Assembly (NCBI RefSeq): GCF_020520425.1 | Contig: NC_079491.1 | Location: forward strand, 4,265,143 to 4,329,142 | Direction of reading: 5' to 3' | Source: Spinacia oleracea | Taxonomy: Eukaryota; Streptophyta; Magnoliopsida; Caryophyllales; Amaranthaceae | Length of the DNA: 64,000 nt | In this document: positions 53,426-64,000 of the stretch, one piece after another | Layout: every line of letters begins with the position of its first letter | How positions within the stretch are numbered: the first letter of the stretch is position 1 | The notes under the pieces: generated by a model | What the model was told of the DNA's origin: nothing | Seen by the model: only the letters and a program-made list of their open reading frames with translations | Database searches by the model: none | Position numbers and translations under genes: made by a program

Positions 53426-56400
53426 GTTTGGCGAAAATAGAACCCGTAGCCCGTAGGTATGAGACTTCATTCCATAAAGTCCAACTAAACAATAAAATAG
53501 ATAAAATGAATTCTAACTACATTTCAATCTATTCCAAATGCCCCAACCAAACGACCCCTAAAATTGTGATACGTCAAAAAAGTCTGTTATGCCTATTTTC
53601 GATAGCTTGCACATAGTACCATCCACAATGTGATAATAAAGTTTTCCCTTAGGATCGGAATATGGGATGAACCACACAATTCATTCATCTAGAACCCTAT
53701 TACCTACTCTTTTTTTTTTAATACTGGAAATATTTCTTTAATCATTAGTCCTAAGCATTTGCTTGGGATTAAGTGGGGGAGGGTGTTGGGGGTGAGGCTG
53801 GGAATGGGCCCTTTAGGTAGGGCCCTGTGTGAGGGCAGCCCAAATATTTCTTTTAACTGGTAAAAAAAAAAAAAAAAAAATACTTCGTATATCCTATTGT
53901 ATTCTCGAAATGCTTCACTACGATTTAAAGCCGAAACCCTAGGCGTGCAAATATGGTTAAAAGTCCATTATAGGTTCAATATGTATGGTATATAGAGGGT
54001 ATAAGAAAAATTATCTAATATTATCCGAGTATACTTTAGACGAATGATAATAAGTGATGGGTTTCGTAAATCATAAAAAAAAAACAAAACATAATTGAAG
54101 CAGTCATCGCCATGGGAGATGTTGTTTGAGAAATCGATCGCAATTTGCAGGAGGGCAATACACCTCGTTCAGCATTGTGTTTGATATTTAGTTTTTAGTT
54201 TTTTTTAAAACTCAAAACAGATTTCTATTTTTTAATTTTCTTTTTTTTTTTTTACCACAAAGATCCATACAAAACCATAACAAATAATAAAATAATGATA
54301 TTTTATTTTTAATTTATTTTCCATATCCATGTTATTAATTCATATTTGCTGATATGTGGTATTGAAATTGAAACTTTGCCAACAAAAACGTTTCACCACC
54401 TGTCGAAAAATTAGTATAGCCATCGACAATTTTTCGGTCACCGGCTCACCGCCTGCATGAGTGCGAAAGAAACGATTGAGAGAGTATAGAGTGACTTAGA
54501 CTTTGGAGAAAAGAGAAAGAACTCACGACTAACGACCGTATTTTTCTAAACGAAAACCACAAAACCATTTAAGGTGGTTTTTACATTCCCGATGTGGTTC
54601 TATTAAAAGTGGTCAAATTTTGTTTTTATCAACGACTTAACCGAACGTGTTCCGTTTAATGTTCCAAAGAAAAAGAGGAAAACGAGGAAACCACTTTAAT
54701 CCCAAACATACCCTTATTTTTTAAAAATCCTTGTTTTAGTTGTTGATTAACTTGTTTTAATAACGAATTTTTTAATATATAGTGTTTGGGTATCTGATTG
54801 ATCTATCCAAAACATATATTGCCTCCAAACTTGTCAGCTTATGCATAATCTCTTTTACTAAGTCAATATAGCAAGAAATTATCCAACGTATTAGATTATT
54901 TATTTAGAAGAATGTAATATTATATATATATTTCGTTTAATATACATTGATCCATCATTTATTACTATATTAAAAAACTATATTAAAAAATAGCGGATGA
55001 TATTCACAAGCCATCGTATAATAAGAAATTTGGGGTTGAATAATCTCAATCTTGAAAAACCGAAATTTATAAGCAATCTCAATTGCCCAACCATGGTTAT
55101 GATCCAAACAAGTGTGTGTTCTACAACGCAATAAAAACGTAATTAGACTATTCTCAATTACATTTTCTAGAACATTCTTTATTTTTATAAAATGTTACTC
55201 TAAAAGATCGTCTTGCATGTCCCGTCGTCTTATGACTTGGGGTAAAGTGGTAAACATATATTGATTTTAATTATTAGGCCAATAACTCATCGATATAGTT
55301 TGTTACAATAAAAATGTAAAATGATGAAAAATGTTTTATTTTTTATTTATTCTTTTGTAAAGGAAAGGTACACATATATCCTAATTTATCTAATGAAAGA
55401 AAATAATAAAATATATTGTCTACAAAAGGATTAATATCTAGTTGACTATTAATGTGATGCCCAATAAATGCTACGTAATCCGTAGTGCGATTAGCTTCTC
55501 GATATACATATCTCGAATTATGGCTATCGAAATTAAAGAGCAGATATTTTATGTCATCCATAAGCAGATGAAAAATGTTTTATACTTGTGAAGTCCTTGT
55601 CCATGGAGTAAGACTAATCCATTCCTCATAAGTCATAACCTCCTTCCTAATAAAAACTAAAAAGTTACAAAATGGCCCTATGAAAAGAAAAAAAAGTCAT
55701 TTCTTTAGCCAACAAACAAAAAAGTTCGTTAAATGGTACTTTTCTTTCCGTTACAATTCATTAAGGAAAAAAATGATTTCCCATATGAAACCGTATATAC
55801 TTGATTACTCGCTCTATAATTTTATTTTATCAGACTAATTTCGACTTTAATACTCCCAGAGGATAAACTTCGAAAACTTCATTTAAATAATTTCGAGGTC
55901 TTTTGTGCAATGTTCTTTTTCGATGATCTCATTATAAATTATGTAAATACAATTTGGATTTAATATATAGCTATATGTGCAAGTATTGTCTCTTATATAG
56001 TTGCATAGATCGTGTACAAATTTACTATAATTATAGTATACCCTTTCGAGAATTGCTGCGTTTATTCGAGTGATTCATAAACAACGAAAATCTCTCGTTT
56101 GCCTATCTCTATCCCGATTTCCACACTAACATTTTTTTTAGAGATATGTACTACTTCCTTTGTTATGCAATATCTATCTATCACTTTATACTTAAGAAGA
56201 CACCAAAATATTTTTCTAAAAATATATCAAATTTATTTCTTTTTTATTTTTCTATCTTTTTTTAATAAATTGTTTATGTATGGCAAAAAAATTAGAATAT
56301 AAAATATGAATAACATGTCATAATAATTTGCTTAAAAGATTTTAGTAATATTTTAGTCAAATAGATATATCAAAAGGAAAAAAATAGCATATTAAGTATT

Positions 56401-56562
56401 AAAATATTTAATATGTATAGGATAAAAATTGCATATTAAATGAGTATGTCCAATATTTATTAATTATGCATTTGCTTTATAAGGAGAAATATATCAGTTA
56501 AACATTTACAAACAAAAATTTAGATATGTGTGTGTGCACGAGATCTAATCTAGTTTCAAATC
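53426..56562. other. AT-rich spacer, no gene; SINE-like tail
   Basis: At 53,745-53,880 GGGCCCTTTAGGTAGGGCCC and GTGAGGGCAGCCC lead into an A-run of about 20 bases, matching the reversed copy near 15,300. The remainder (to 56,560) is AT-rich with many stops in every frame and no exon I can support. Confidence 0.45.
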
Positions 56563-56870
56563 ATCAAAAGGTCTTGTAGATTTTAGGTGTACAATAATTT
56601 ATTGTATATCGGTGTACCCATATTGTTGTAACTTTTAACATGATTTGAGTAACTTTTATATTATAATTTTTTCCCTTAATGAATAAACCTTTTAAAGGTT
56701 TACGTATTTACATAAGTGATTTTGAAAGGGATAATTTTTATTAAAGAGGAAAATTTATCACTGAAAAAAATGAGTTTTACATTATACTGGTTTAACTTTT
56801 AAACTTTTTACTTAACTTTTACTCTGATGTACAATATTTATCGTACACCACCTTTAAATAATAATTTGTG
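56563..56870 (-). mobile_element. Palindrome-tipped element, copy 4
   Basis: Reverse orientation, AAAAGGTCTTGTAG start and GTACACCACCTTTAAATAA end, with both hairpins recognisable but more diverged. Confidence 0.6.
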
Positions 56871-57750
56871 TCAACCTACTTGGGAATATAATTTTTTCCT
56901 TCCAAACATTAAAATTGATAACGATACCCCTTTACTCCACAATATTTACACATTTATGTTTTAACAAGAGTTTCATACTACGGTTTCGTTCTATTTTACT
57001 TATTTTGTGTGAACTTATAGTCTTATACTATGTAAACCCCCATTAACCTTTGGTTGGAAAACCTGTTCCTTTTGTCTGAAAAAACTTACTTGTGCGCGAA
57101 AATGATTGGAAAAAACTTCCCCCCCGGAACTTAGGATCTATTATGTTCGACTTATTTTGACTTATTTCAGATAAAATAAGTTCATACAAGTCCAATCAAC
57201 ACGTTTGTATTTTTGTCTTTATCTTTCTTTTCTCGCAATGGAATAAATATGGTGCAATATAACTAAGAAATATATTCCTTATGTTTGCAACTAGAATTCA
57301 CTTTAACAATGTATTTTTAACCCGTACAAACATATTCTCACATCATTACAAGATAAGTTAAACTGTAACGTGACAACTTATTCCAAATGTGTGGACACTA
57401 TTTTAAGACACATGAAGTGGTAGCCGTGTGTTATTCATGAGAAGGGACCAAAGACGGATACAAACCATTTAAGACAAAAACTTTTAACATTACAACAAAG
57501 CCCATAAAACCAAAAGAAAATGAGGAAATCTCAATCACTTTTCACCTGTCCATTTTCTTGGCAGTTGTTCATATTCATATTCTTAGACTAATCCTTATTA
57601 ATTTGTTGATTAAAATCCATAATCACCGCCAATTGAAACCAACAATTTCCAGTTGTATTGGGTATATGCCGCGTTTGGTTGATTCATTTGTCCCCACAAT
57701 ATTTCCATCGGCAACAAATCCCAGAGATTCTTAAAAACCCAAACAACACT
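56871..57750. other. Upstream spacer of the MLO gene
   Basis: AT-rich; a fragment of the foldback MITE (TTCGACTTATTTTGACTTAT) at about 57,140. The last 200 bases are presumably promoter. Confidence 0.4.
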
Positions 57751-57758
57751 TATAAATA
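57751..57758 (+). promoter_or_regulatory. TATA box of the MLO gene
   Basis: TATAAATA 48 bases before the start codon, followed by GAGAGAGAAAAG. If used, the transcript would begin near 57,783 with a leader of only about 15-20 bases. Confidence 0.55.
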
Positions 57759-57798
57759 GAGAGAGAAAAGTACAGAGGAGAGAGAAAGTGACTGGAAA

Positions 57799-60700
57799 AT
57801 GGCGAGCGGAGAAGAAGGTGAAGAGTTGAGTTTGGAGTTTACACCAACTTGGGTTGTTGCGGTTGTTTGTTTCATTATTATCTTCATTTCTCTCTTTGTT
57901 GAACGTTGCATTCATTATGGTGGCAAGGTAAACATTTTTAATTACATTTTTGTCTTAATTTCTTTTGATTCCCAGATTATATTTAACTGCATTTTAACAA
58001 ATTTGTTGTTTTTTTTGTTTGTTTGTTTTTTTGGGGTTGATTTCAGTATTTGAAGAAGAAAAATCAGAAGCCCCTTTTTGAGGCATTGCAGAAAGTTAAA
58101 GAAGGTAGAAATTTCTACCCTTTTTGGTTAAAGTCATCAACTTTTAGGTTGTTTTTTGTTAGTGGGGTTTTTTAGTTTGAAGATTGATGGGTTTGTAAAT
58201 TGTAGTGATTCTCTTTATTGAATGTTCTTGTTTGCTTTATGGATTTTTGAAAATGTCACTAATTTGGTGTAGAGCAAAGATGTAGTCGAGATTCGATCCA
58301 AATTATGTGGTACACTGATTTAGTTTTGTGTTATTGTCTTTTCAAAGTTTTCCCTTTTCAACTTTACATCTTTTCACAATTAGACAATTAGTAACCGATG
58401 TCAATTTTAGTGACTTGTTGAGTTCTTATATTCAAAATGTCGGTTTCATTACAAGTAGGAGAATCTTTTTAGCTTTATGTCAAGTTCTTTTGCTGTTGTT
58501 TTTCATGTTTGAATGTTTTTCTAGAATCAGTAACTGCCCTTTTGAATGTGTTAATGGTAATTAGTTATTGAATGTTTTTTTGTTTAATTGTTTGTTTAAT
58601 TAGAAAAACTGACAAGCTTGTGTGAAATGGTGGTGTGCAGAATTGATGCTTTTAGGGTTTATATCCCTAATGCTGACAGTATTGCAAGGGGCAATCTCGA
58701 AAATATGTATTTCTGAGAAATATGTGAAGCATATGCTTCCCTGTAGTCTTAAGGAGAAAGAATCGGCTGCTTTATCGACAACCGAGCACTTTGGAAGGTT
58801 CCGGCGGTTTCTTTCTGAAGCAGCTGGTTCTCAGTCTGCTTATTGTGCCAGAAAGGTAATGTGAGTTCTAAATGCTGCATTTCACATCTCACTACTGTAT
58901 TGCTGTTCTTTTGGATCTTTGTTATTATGAGTGCGCTAATGAGTTGTAAATTTGTAATTTTTTCAGCTTTAATTTATATTTTAGTAGTTCTAATTTGCAT
59001 TATTAACTCTATATTGTTTGTTATTGAACCCAAAACTTATGCCATGATCTATGGTTACATTCTATTATTCCATGTTTGTTGACTACTGTTATATATTTAT
59101 ATGACTCACATAGTCACATGTATGCTGATATACTGGTTATAGTCAAACACTCATTGTTTATTGTTCTTCTTCCGTAATTATTGGTGTTTTATATAATTGT
59201 TAGTTGTCAAGAAGTATGTTGTGTTTTAAGGAGCTTTTGTGATTCTTTATATTTTCTATTATTATATTTCATGTTTAGAACTGCAACTGAACCATTCAAC
59301 TATTCAAGGGTGAAGTTTAAATTCGATTTGTTGGAAAGGCATTAGTATTGAGTTTTTTCTGCAGTCAATGCAATTAACTCAGAACTATTGATATCTGAAA
59401 ATCAAGCTCATATTGGGGATGGTTGTATTGAGGTCAGGTTTTCGAGATAAAGGAGGATCTGAAAGTCAACTTCATTCTGAGAGACTCCAGAACCTAAATC
59501 ATTTCATTCCTGCACTATGGCAATTTTAAATATTTTCATAGTTACTAGTACTTCATATTTGTGCTAAACATCATAGAAACAAAGCTAGATACATACTACA
59601 CACACATTAGTGTTTGTTGAACTATGTATCTTTCCATTTGAGAGTATTAACAGTTTCTCACTAATCATTTGTTATCTTTCTTTTGCAGCATAAAGTTCCC
59701 TTTTTATCCGTTGAAGGGCTTCATCATCTGCATATCTTCATCTTTGTTTTGGCGGTCGTCCATGTCACTTTCTCTGTCTTGACTGTCGTTTTTGGGGGAG
59801 CAAGAGTATGTATTTGGTCTTGTTTGTGCTCCCATTATTTCTGTTCAGTCACTGTTGTGGTCTGTCATGCTATCAAGTTGGTTTGAGTTTTGCTAACGTG
59901 TATCATATGGATAGATACGCCAATGGAAGCGCTGGGAAGACGCTATTGCTAAGGAAAATAATGATACAGACCACGGTAAGAAGTAGCAAAATAGATGTCC
60001 CTTGATGTTTCCTTGTTTTACCATTTAGGTGTCGTTTGGTCCACATAGGAAGTATAATTTCACATGAAATACAAATTCATAGGAATTGAGTTCCTTGATT
60101 AAATTCATGGGAACTTCCTAATGTTGTTTGGTTAATGATGTGGGAAGTAACTTCCCATAGGAATTTCTACTTACTTAGGGGGGACTAGGTAAGCAAATTC
60201 CTCCATTTTGTGGGAAATTCCTAGGAAGTTTCACTTTCCCCATTTCATCAAAATTTTGTCAACCAAACAACTCACAAACTTTGCAATTCCTAGAAATTCT
60301 AACTTCCCATGTTTTTGAATGCCAACCAAACAACACCTTATATTGGCATTAGTGTCTTACATCCCTTGTCTGGATTTAAAATGAAAAGAAAAGCAGGGGT
60401 CCATTCTATGTGAGGTAAAGTTCAGATTTAAGCTGCGGTTTTGAAGGGGCATTAGGTGCTTAGTTTGCTTGTTAGTTGTGTATTTTATTTTGGTGATTTT
60501 TCTTGTGAAAGTCATGCATGGAAGCATTTGTTTACCTTCTTGTTTATTATTCTCAACTGTTGGTTATATTTTTGTGCAGCTTCAAACCCCACAAAACCTG
60601 CAGTCACCCATGTCCATGATCATGCCTTCATTCGTGACCATTTTATGGGTGTTGGTGATAAATCTTCTATCTTGCGTTGGATGGTGAGCAAGTTTCTTTT

Positions 60701-63700
60701 TCATGGCTCAATTTTTAAGTGTTAAGTATATTTTGCAAACACCATTTGCACTCATGATAGCTGACGAAGTTCAATATTCTTCCACCAAGATTTAAGTGTT
60801 GTCATTTAAGGTTATTACATGCATGCTTCAAGATCTCTGAAAAGTCGTCAATCCAAGTTGAGATATCAGCTTCTGCTTGGTTATGCAACTTTATCACCGA
60901 TTCACCGGTTGTTGAAAGACACCCTGTCTTATTTCTAATTATGAATACCAGAATTGGTTATAAGCTTATAGCTCACTATTGAAGTCTTTTTTTTGACTTA
61001 GAACTACTACTTTCTTGTCAAGAAAATGATTGAAAAGTGTATTGGTTGTTTTTCAGCATTCTTTCATCAAGCAATTTTTTGGAGCAGTGACAAAAGCAGA
61101 TTACAAGACATTGCGCATGGGTTTCATTATGGTACGCTTTTCATACAAGTTCTGTTGCATCTTCAGCATGCTGATGTACTTGTTTTTGACAGTTTTACTT
61201 CCAGTAGTATATAATTTGTGATATTAAGCTGAACTAGATTTGTAATGATTTTATATTTAGACTCATTGCAAAGGAAATCTCAAGTTTAATTTTCACAAGT
61301 ACATGATTCGCGCGCTGGAAGATGATTTTAAGCGGGTTGTTGGTATAAGGCAAGTGGTATATTTTTCATGCAGAATTTGTCATACTTTGTCAGCTCTATT
61401 AGATTTATGGACTGAGATTCTGATTTGTGTGATGCAGCTGGTATCTTTGGGTATTCGTGATCATCTTCTTGTTGCTGAATGTTGACGGTATGAGTTTTCT
61501 TGAGCCAGCTCGTGTAGCCTTGTACCCTAAGCGTCTTATCGTTGAATATATGTTTTTAATAATTATTTCAGTCTTTTTGCTTCTTTCTCTCTAAGTATCT
61601 ACTGTTTACTATGCTTATCTTTATTTGAAATTTATGTATCTGAAATTTAGCATGTACTGGAATTTGCTTTCTTTTCTTTCAATATTTTTATATTTTTGTT
61701 GAATATACTTGCACAAATTTTAAAATATTGCTGTTGAAGCTCAAAGGTTTTTTGTATTGTGATTTTCCATACTTTTTACTTGTAGAGTTGTAGACAATTA
61801 AGATTACAGAGTTTCAATCTTCAATTTATGGAAAATGCACGCTACAAGTGTTTTTTTTTTTTTCCCAGTAACAATAGCCTTTTAAACACTAGTTTCTGAG
61901 CAACTAACAACATTTGTACCATGGCATGATTTATCCGTATAAATAAACCAAATTTGCTTGCTTCTAGTGCTACATAGCCCTCCTGTATTTCTAATAGAGC
62001 TGTTTTGGAGTTGATTCCTCTGCTGCAGTCTTTAAATCTGGTAGTTTGATCATAGTTCATCATGTTTTTCTGTTTTTGTTATCAGCATCCATTCAATTTA
62101 TTTTTTTCTCTTTTACCATCATTTTTCTAAATTCTGTTGAATACTTCGTGTATTACTTGCTGTAGTATAGATCACAAACTGTAAACGTGTTTGGATTTTT
62201 GTTTTATTTTCAATCTTATGCATGTACTTCCTTTGCAGGTTGGCATACGTACTTCTGGATTGCGTTTATTCCTTTCATTGTGAGTATTTTTTTTTACTGT
62301 CATGCACATCAAATGTACCACTTGATATGTTACAGTTTAAGCACCTCTTATGAAACCTCTTTTACTATTCGAATAGTCTTATATAAATATGGAAAATTAG
62401 GGCGGGGGTAGATATCTTGCTGGTGCAATGTGCTAGTTTGTTGTCCGACCAACCCTTCTATTGATAAACATTCTTACAAAGACTACACCCAATTTCTTGG
62501 TTTCCAAAGAACGAAATGACTGACTATGTGTCTGGCTTAGGCGTCAAACTAGTTGACCTTCCCTTATTTGAGGAAAAATAAGTTCAAATAAGTTCAGATT
62601 AACAAGTACAATTTATAATTGAAATAAGTTTTGATAAGTTCCAAAGTTAAGTTCAGAAAAAATAAGTGATAATCTGTTCCGTTCACCTTATTTTGACTTA
62701 TTTCAAGAAAAATAAGTCCAGTTAAGTTCAGTTAAAAGATAAATTTGACCAAATACAATTTATAACTGAAATAAGTTTTGCTAAGTTCTAAAAAGTTTAG
62801 TCCAAAAAAATAAGTGATAATTAGGTGAATAGAACGCACCCTAAGGCATTACCAAGTTACTTGCACTGGAACACCATGTTTGAAGCCATCAAAGTGATGT
62901 ATTGTATATTGCTCTGGAAAAATGATAAGCTCCATTCCTTAACATTTCAATCTAAATCTTTGTTTTCAACTGTTTCCAGCTTCTCCTTGCCGTGGGTACA
63001 AAACTGGAGCATGTAATCACCGAACTTGCTCATGAAGTTGCTGAAAAACATGTTGCCATAGAAGGAGACCTGGTGGTTAAGCCTTCTGATGAACATTTCT
63101 GGTTCAGTCGGCCTCAGATCACCCTATTCTTGATCCACTTCATCCTATTCCAAAATGCATTTGAGATAGCATATTTCTTTTGGATTTGGGTGAGTTAGCT
63201 GCTGTTTTCGAGTCTATATAGGCTGTTATTGATATCTTAGTAACTGCATTTTAGGTTCATTATAATCCGGGCTTAAACTTTTTTTTTTCTTGAAAAATTG
63301 CAGGTGCAATATGGTTTCGACTCTTGTATAATGGGTCAAGTGCGCTATATTGTGCCACGGCTCATCATAGGGTAAACACTCGTGCTCAAGTTCTTGTCGG
63401 AATTTTTACATATTTCCATATTCGGTTCCTCTTGCTGATTTTTTTCTCCTCTTCTACAGTGTTATCATCCAGGTTCTGTGTAGTTACAGCACTCTGCCTC
63501 TTTATGCGATTGTTACCCAGGTATATTTTAATCCAGACTCCGTTTGTTTTGATGGAAAATACTTTCCCGGGAAAAATGATTTTCCCATTTTCTTTTGTTT
63601 GTTTGTTTGTTTTGACAAGGGTGGAAAACTATTTTTCCAAAGGTGGAAAACTATTTTCTCTAGGGTGAAACCAACTTTCCCTTTAAAAAGAAGGAATGCC

Positions 63701-64000
63701 GCATTTTCCACTCTAATCTCTTACATTTCCTTTTCTCACCTCTCATTCATTCCCTATTCTATGTTCTTTTTCTCTATAATTTTTCTTGCAAGGAAACAAA
63801 CAAAAGAAAACTATCCCTTTAAAATGTTTTCTGTTGAAACAAACGGAGCCTCAGTATCAAATGTTTGCTCTTTGTCCAAAAAATTCTTCTCTTAGATACT
63901 ATGTTTTGTTGTTTTTTTAATGTTGAACTTTATTTGGGGTTATATTTTGTAATATTATGTAGATGGGAAGCAACTTCAAGAAGGCGATATTTGATGAGCA
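57799..64000 (+). CDS. MLO1-like seven-transmembrane protein, 3' end beyond window
   Basis: Plant-specific MLO family: plasma-membrane calmodulin-binding proteins with seven transmembrane helices and an extracellular N-terminus. Exons: 57799-57927, 58047-58104, 58641-58855, 59689-59805, 59915-59975, 60580-60683, 61057-61131, 61261-61349, 61438-61487, 62239-62279, 62980-63189, 63304-63371, 63460-63520, 63963-end; 438 residues visible. The start (EFTPTWVVA, TM1 ~17-35) and HHLHIFIFVLAVVHVTF, GWHTYFWIAFIPF, GTKLEHVI, FWFSRPQI, GFDSCIMGQVRYIVPR are family signatures. The four conserved loop cysteines are C85, C97, C131, C391. Closest by eye to Arabidopsis MLO1 (the MLO1/13/15 clade), not the clade tied to powdery mildew susceptibility. 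The calmodulin-binding tail is off the edge. Intron 8 uses a GC donor. Confidence 0.95.
60028..60337. mobile_element. Tourist-type MITE in MLO intron 5
   Basis: GGTGTCGTTTGGTCC at the left, ACCAAACAACACC at the right, TTA duplicated (60,025-60,027, 60,338-60,340). Interior AGGAATTGAG/CTAGGAAGTTTC motifs differ from the other Tourist copies, so it is a separate subfamily. Confidence 0.85.
61350..61437 (+). other. GC-AG intron 8 of the MLO gene
   Basis: Donor ATAAG|GCAAGTGG, acceptor GATGCAG|CTGG. Only this junction yields the conserved VVGISWYLW; reading through gives non-family sequence. Confidence 0.9.
62556..62841. mobile_element. Foldback MITE, composite or nested copies, in MLO intron 10
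   Basis: Two head-to-tail segments of ...ACAATTTATAAxTGAAATAAGTTTT.. end with AATAAGTGATAAT. The right terminus GGTGAATAGAACGCACCC is followed by TAA. The inner copy starts TGTTCCGTTCACCTTATTTT at 62,687. Same family as 1,435-1,753. Confidence 0.6.
63537..63851. mobile_element. Tourist-type MITE in MLO intron 13
   Basis: ACTCCGTTTGTTTTGATGG at the left and GAAACAAACGGAGCCT at the right, CAG on each side (63,534-63,536, 63,852-63,854). GGAAAATACTTTCC / GGAAAACTATTTTC interior as in 37,664 and 52,104. Confidence 0.75.

Noticed and set aside
53270-53470. 66-codon frame, Arg/Pro-rich
   Set aside because: Covers the right half and flank of the hAT MITE at 52,906-53,417; no coding support.

Overview
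This is a piece of nuclear chromosome from a dicotyledonous plant. The evidence is multi-exon genes with GT-AG (and two GC-AG) introns, a Ty1/copia element primed by initiator tRNA-Met, tRNA-derived SINEs, and abundant Stowaway, Tourist, hAT and CACTA-type miniature transposons. The TE complement looks to me like Caryophyllales (spinach/beet relatives), but that is an impression and is not proven by the sequence.

Layout. Bases 1 to about 31,500 are gene-poor and repeat-built. They hold an RNase H-like retroelement-type ORF at the left edge and a three-deep nest of transposons at 2,925-9,031. The nest is a young, apparently intact copia element inside a CACTA-type miniature element inside a long-TIR element. 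Next come SINEs, several MITEs with recognisable target-site duplications, a 1.4 kb Mutator-like element (18,054-19,447), and a cluster of nested hAT elements (27,384-28,491).

From 31,500 onward there are four protein genes that I could model exon by exon. (1) CTP synthase, + strand, 21 exons, 690 aa, with an unusual Asn-Gly-rich C-terminal tail. (2) Glyoxylate/succinic semialdehyde reductase 1 (GLYR1 type), - strand, 8 coding exons, 290 aa. (3) Phosphoribosylanthranilate isomerase of tryptophan synthesis, + strand, 4 coding exons plus a probable leader exon, 265 aa with a plastid-type leader. (4) An MLO1-like seven-transmembrane protein, + strand, running off the right edge in its 14th exon. 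Their introns carry further MITEs.

The four genes belong to unrelated housekeeping or signalling roles (pyrimidine nucleotides, aldehyde detoxification, tryptophan, membrane signalling). I see no operon-like or cluster logic. I found no CRISPR, viral or prokaryotic system. The most unusual items are the CTP synthase tail, the two GC-AG introns, the triple TE nest with a near-identical LTR pair, and several hAT-type families that carry similar G/C-rich subterminal arrays. Exon boundaries were set by hand from splice signals, reading frame and family similarity. Reading-frame phase and total length agree for all complete genes, but no transcript data were available.
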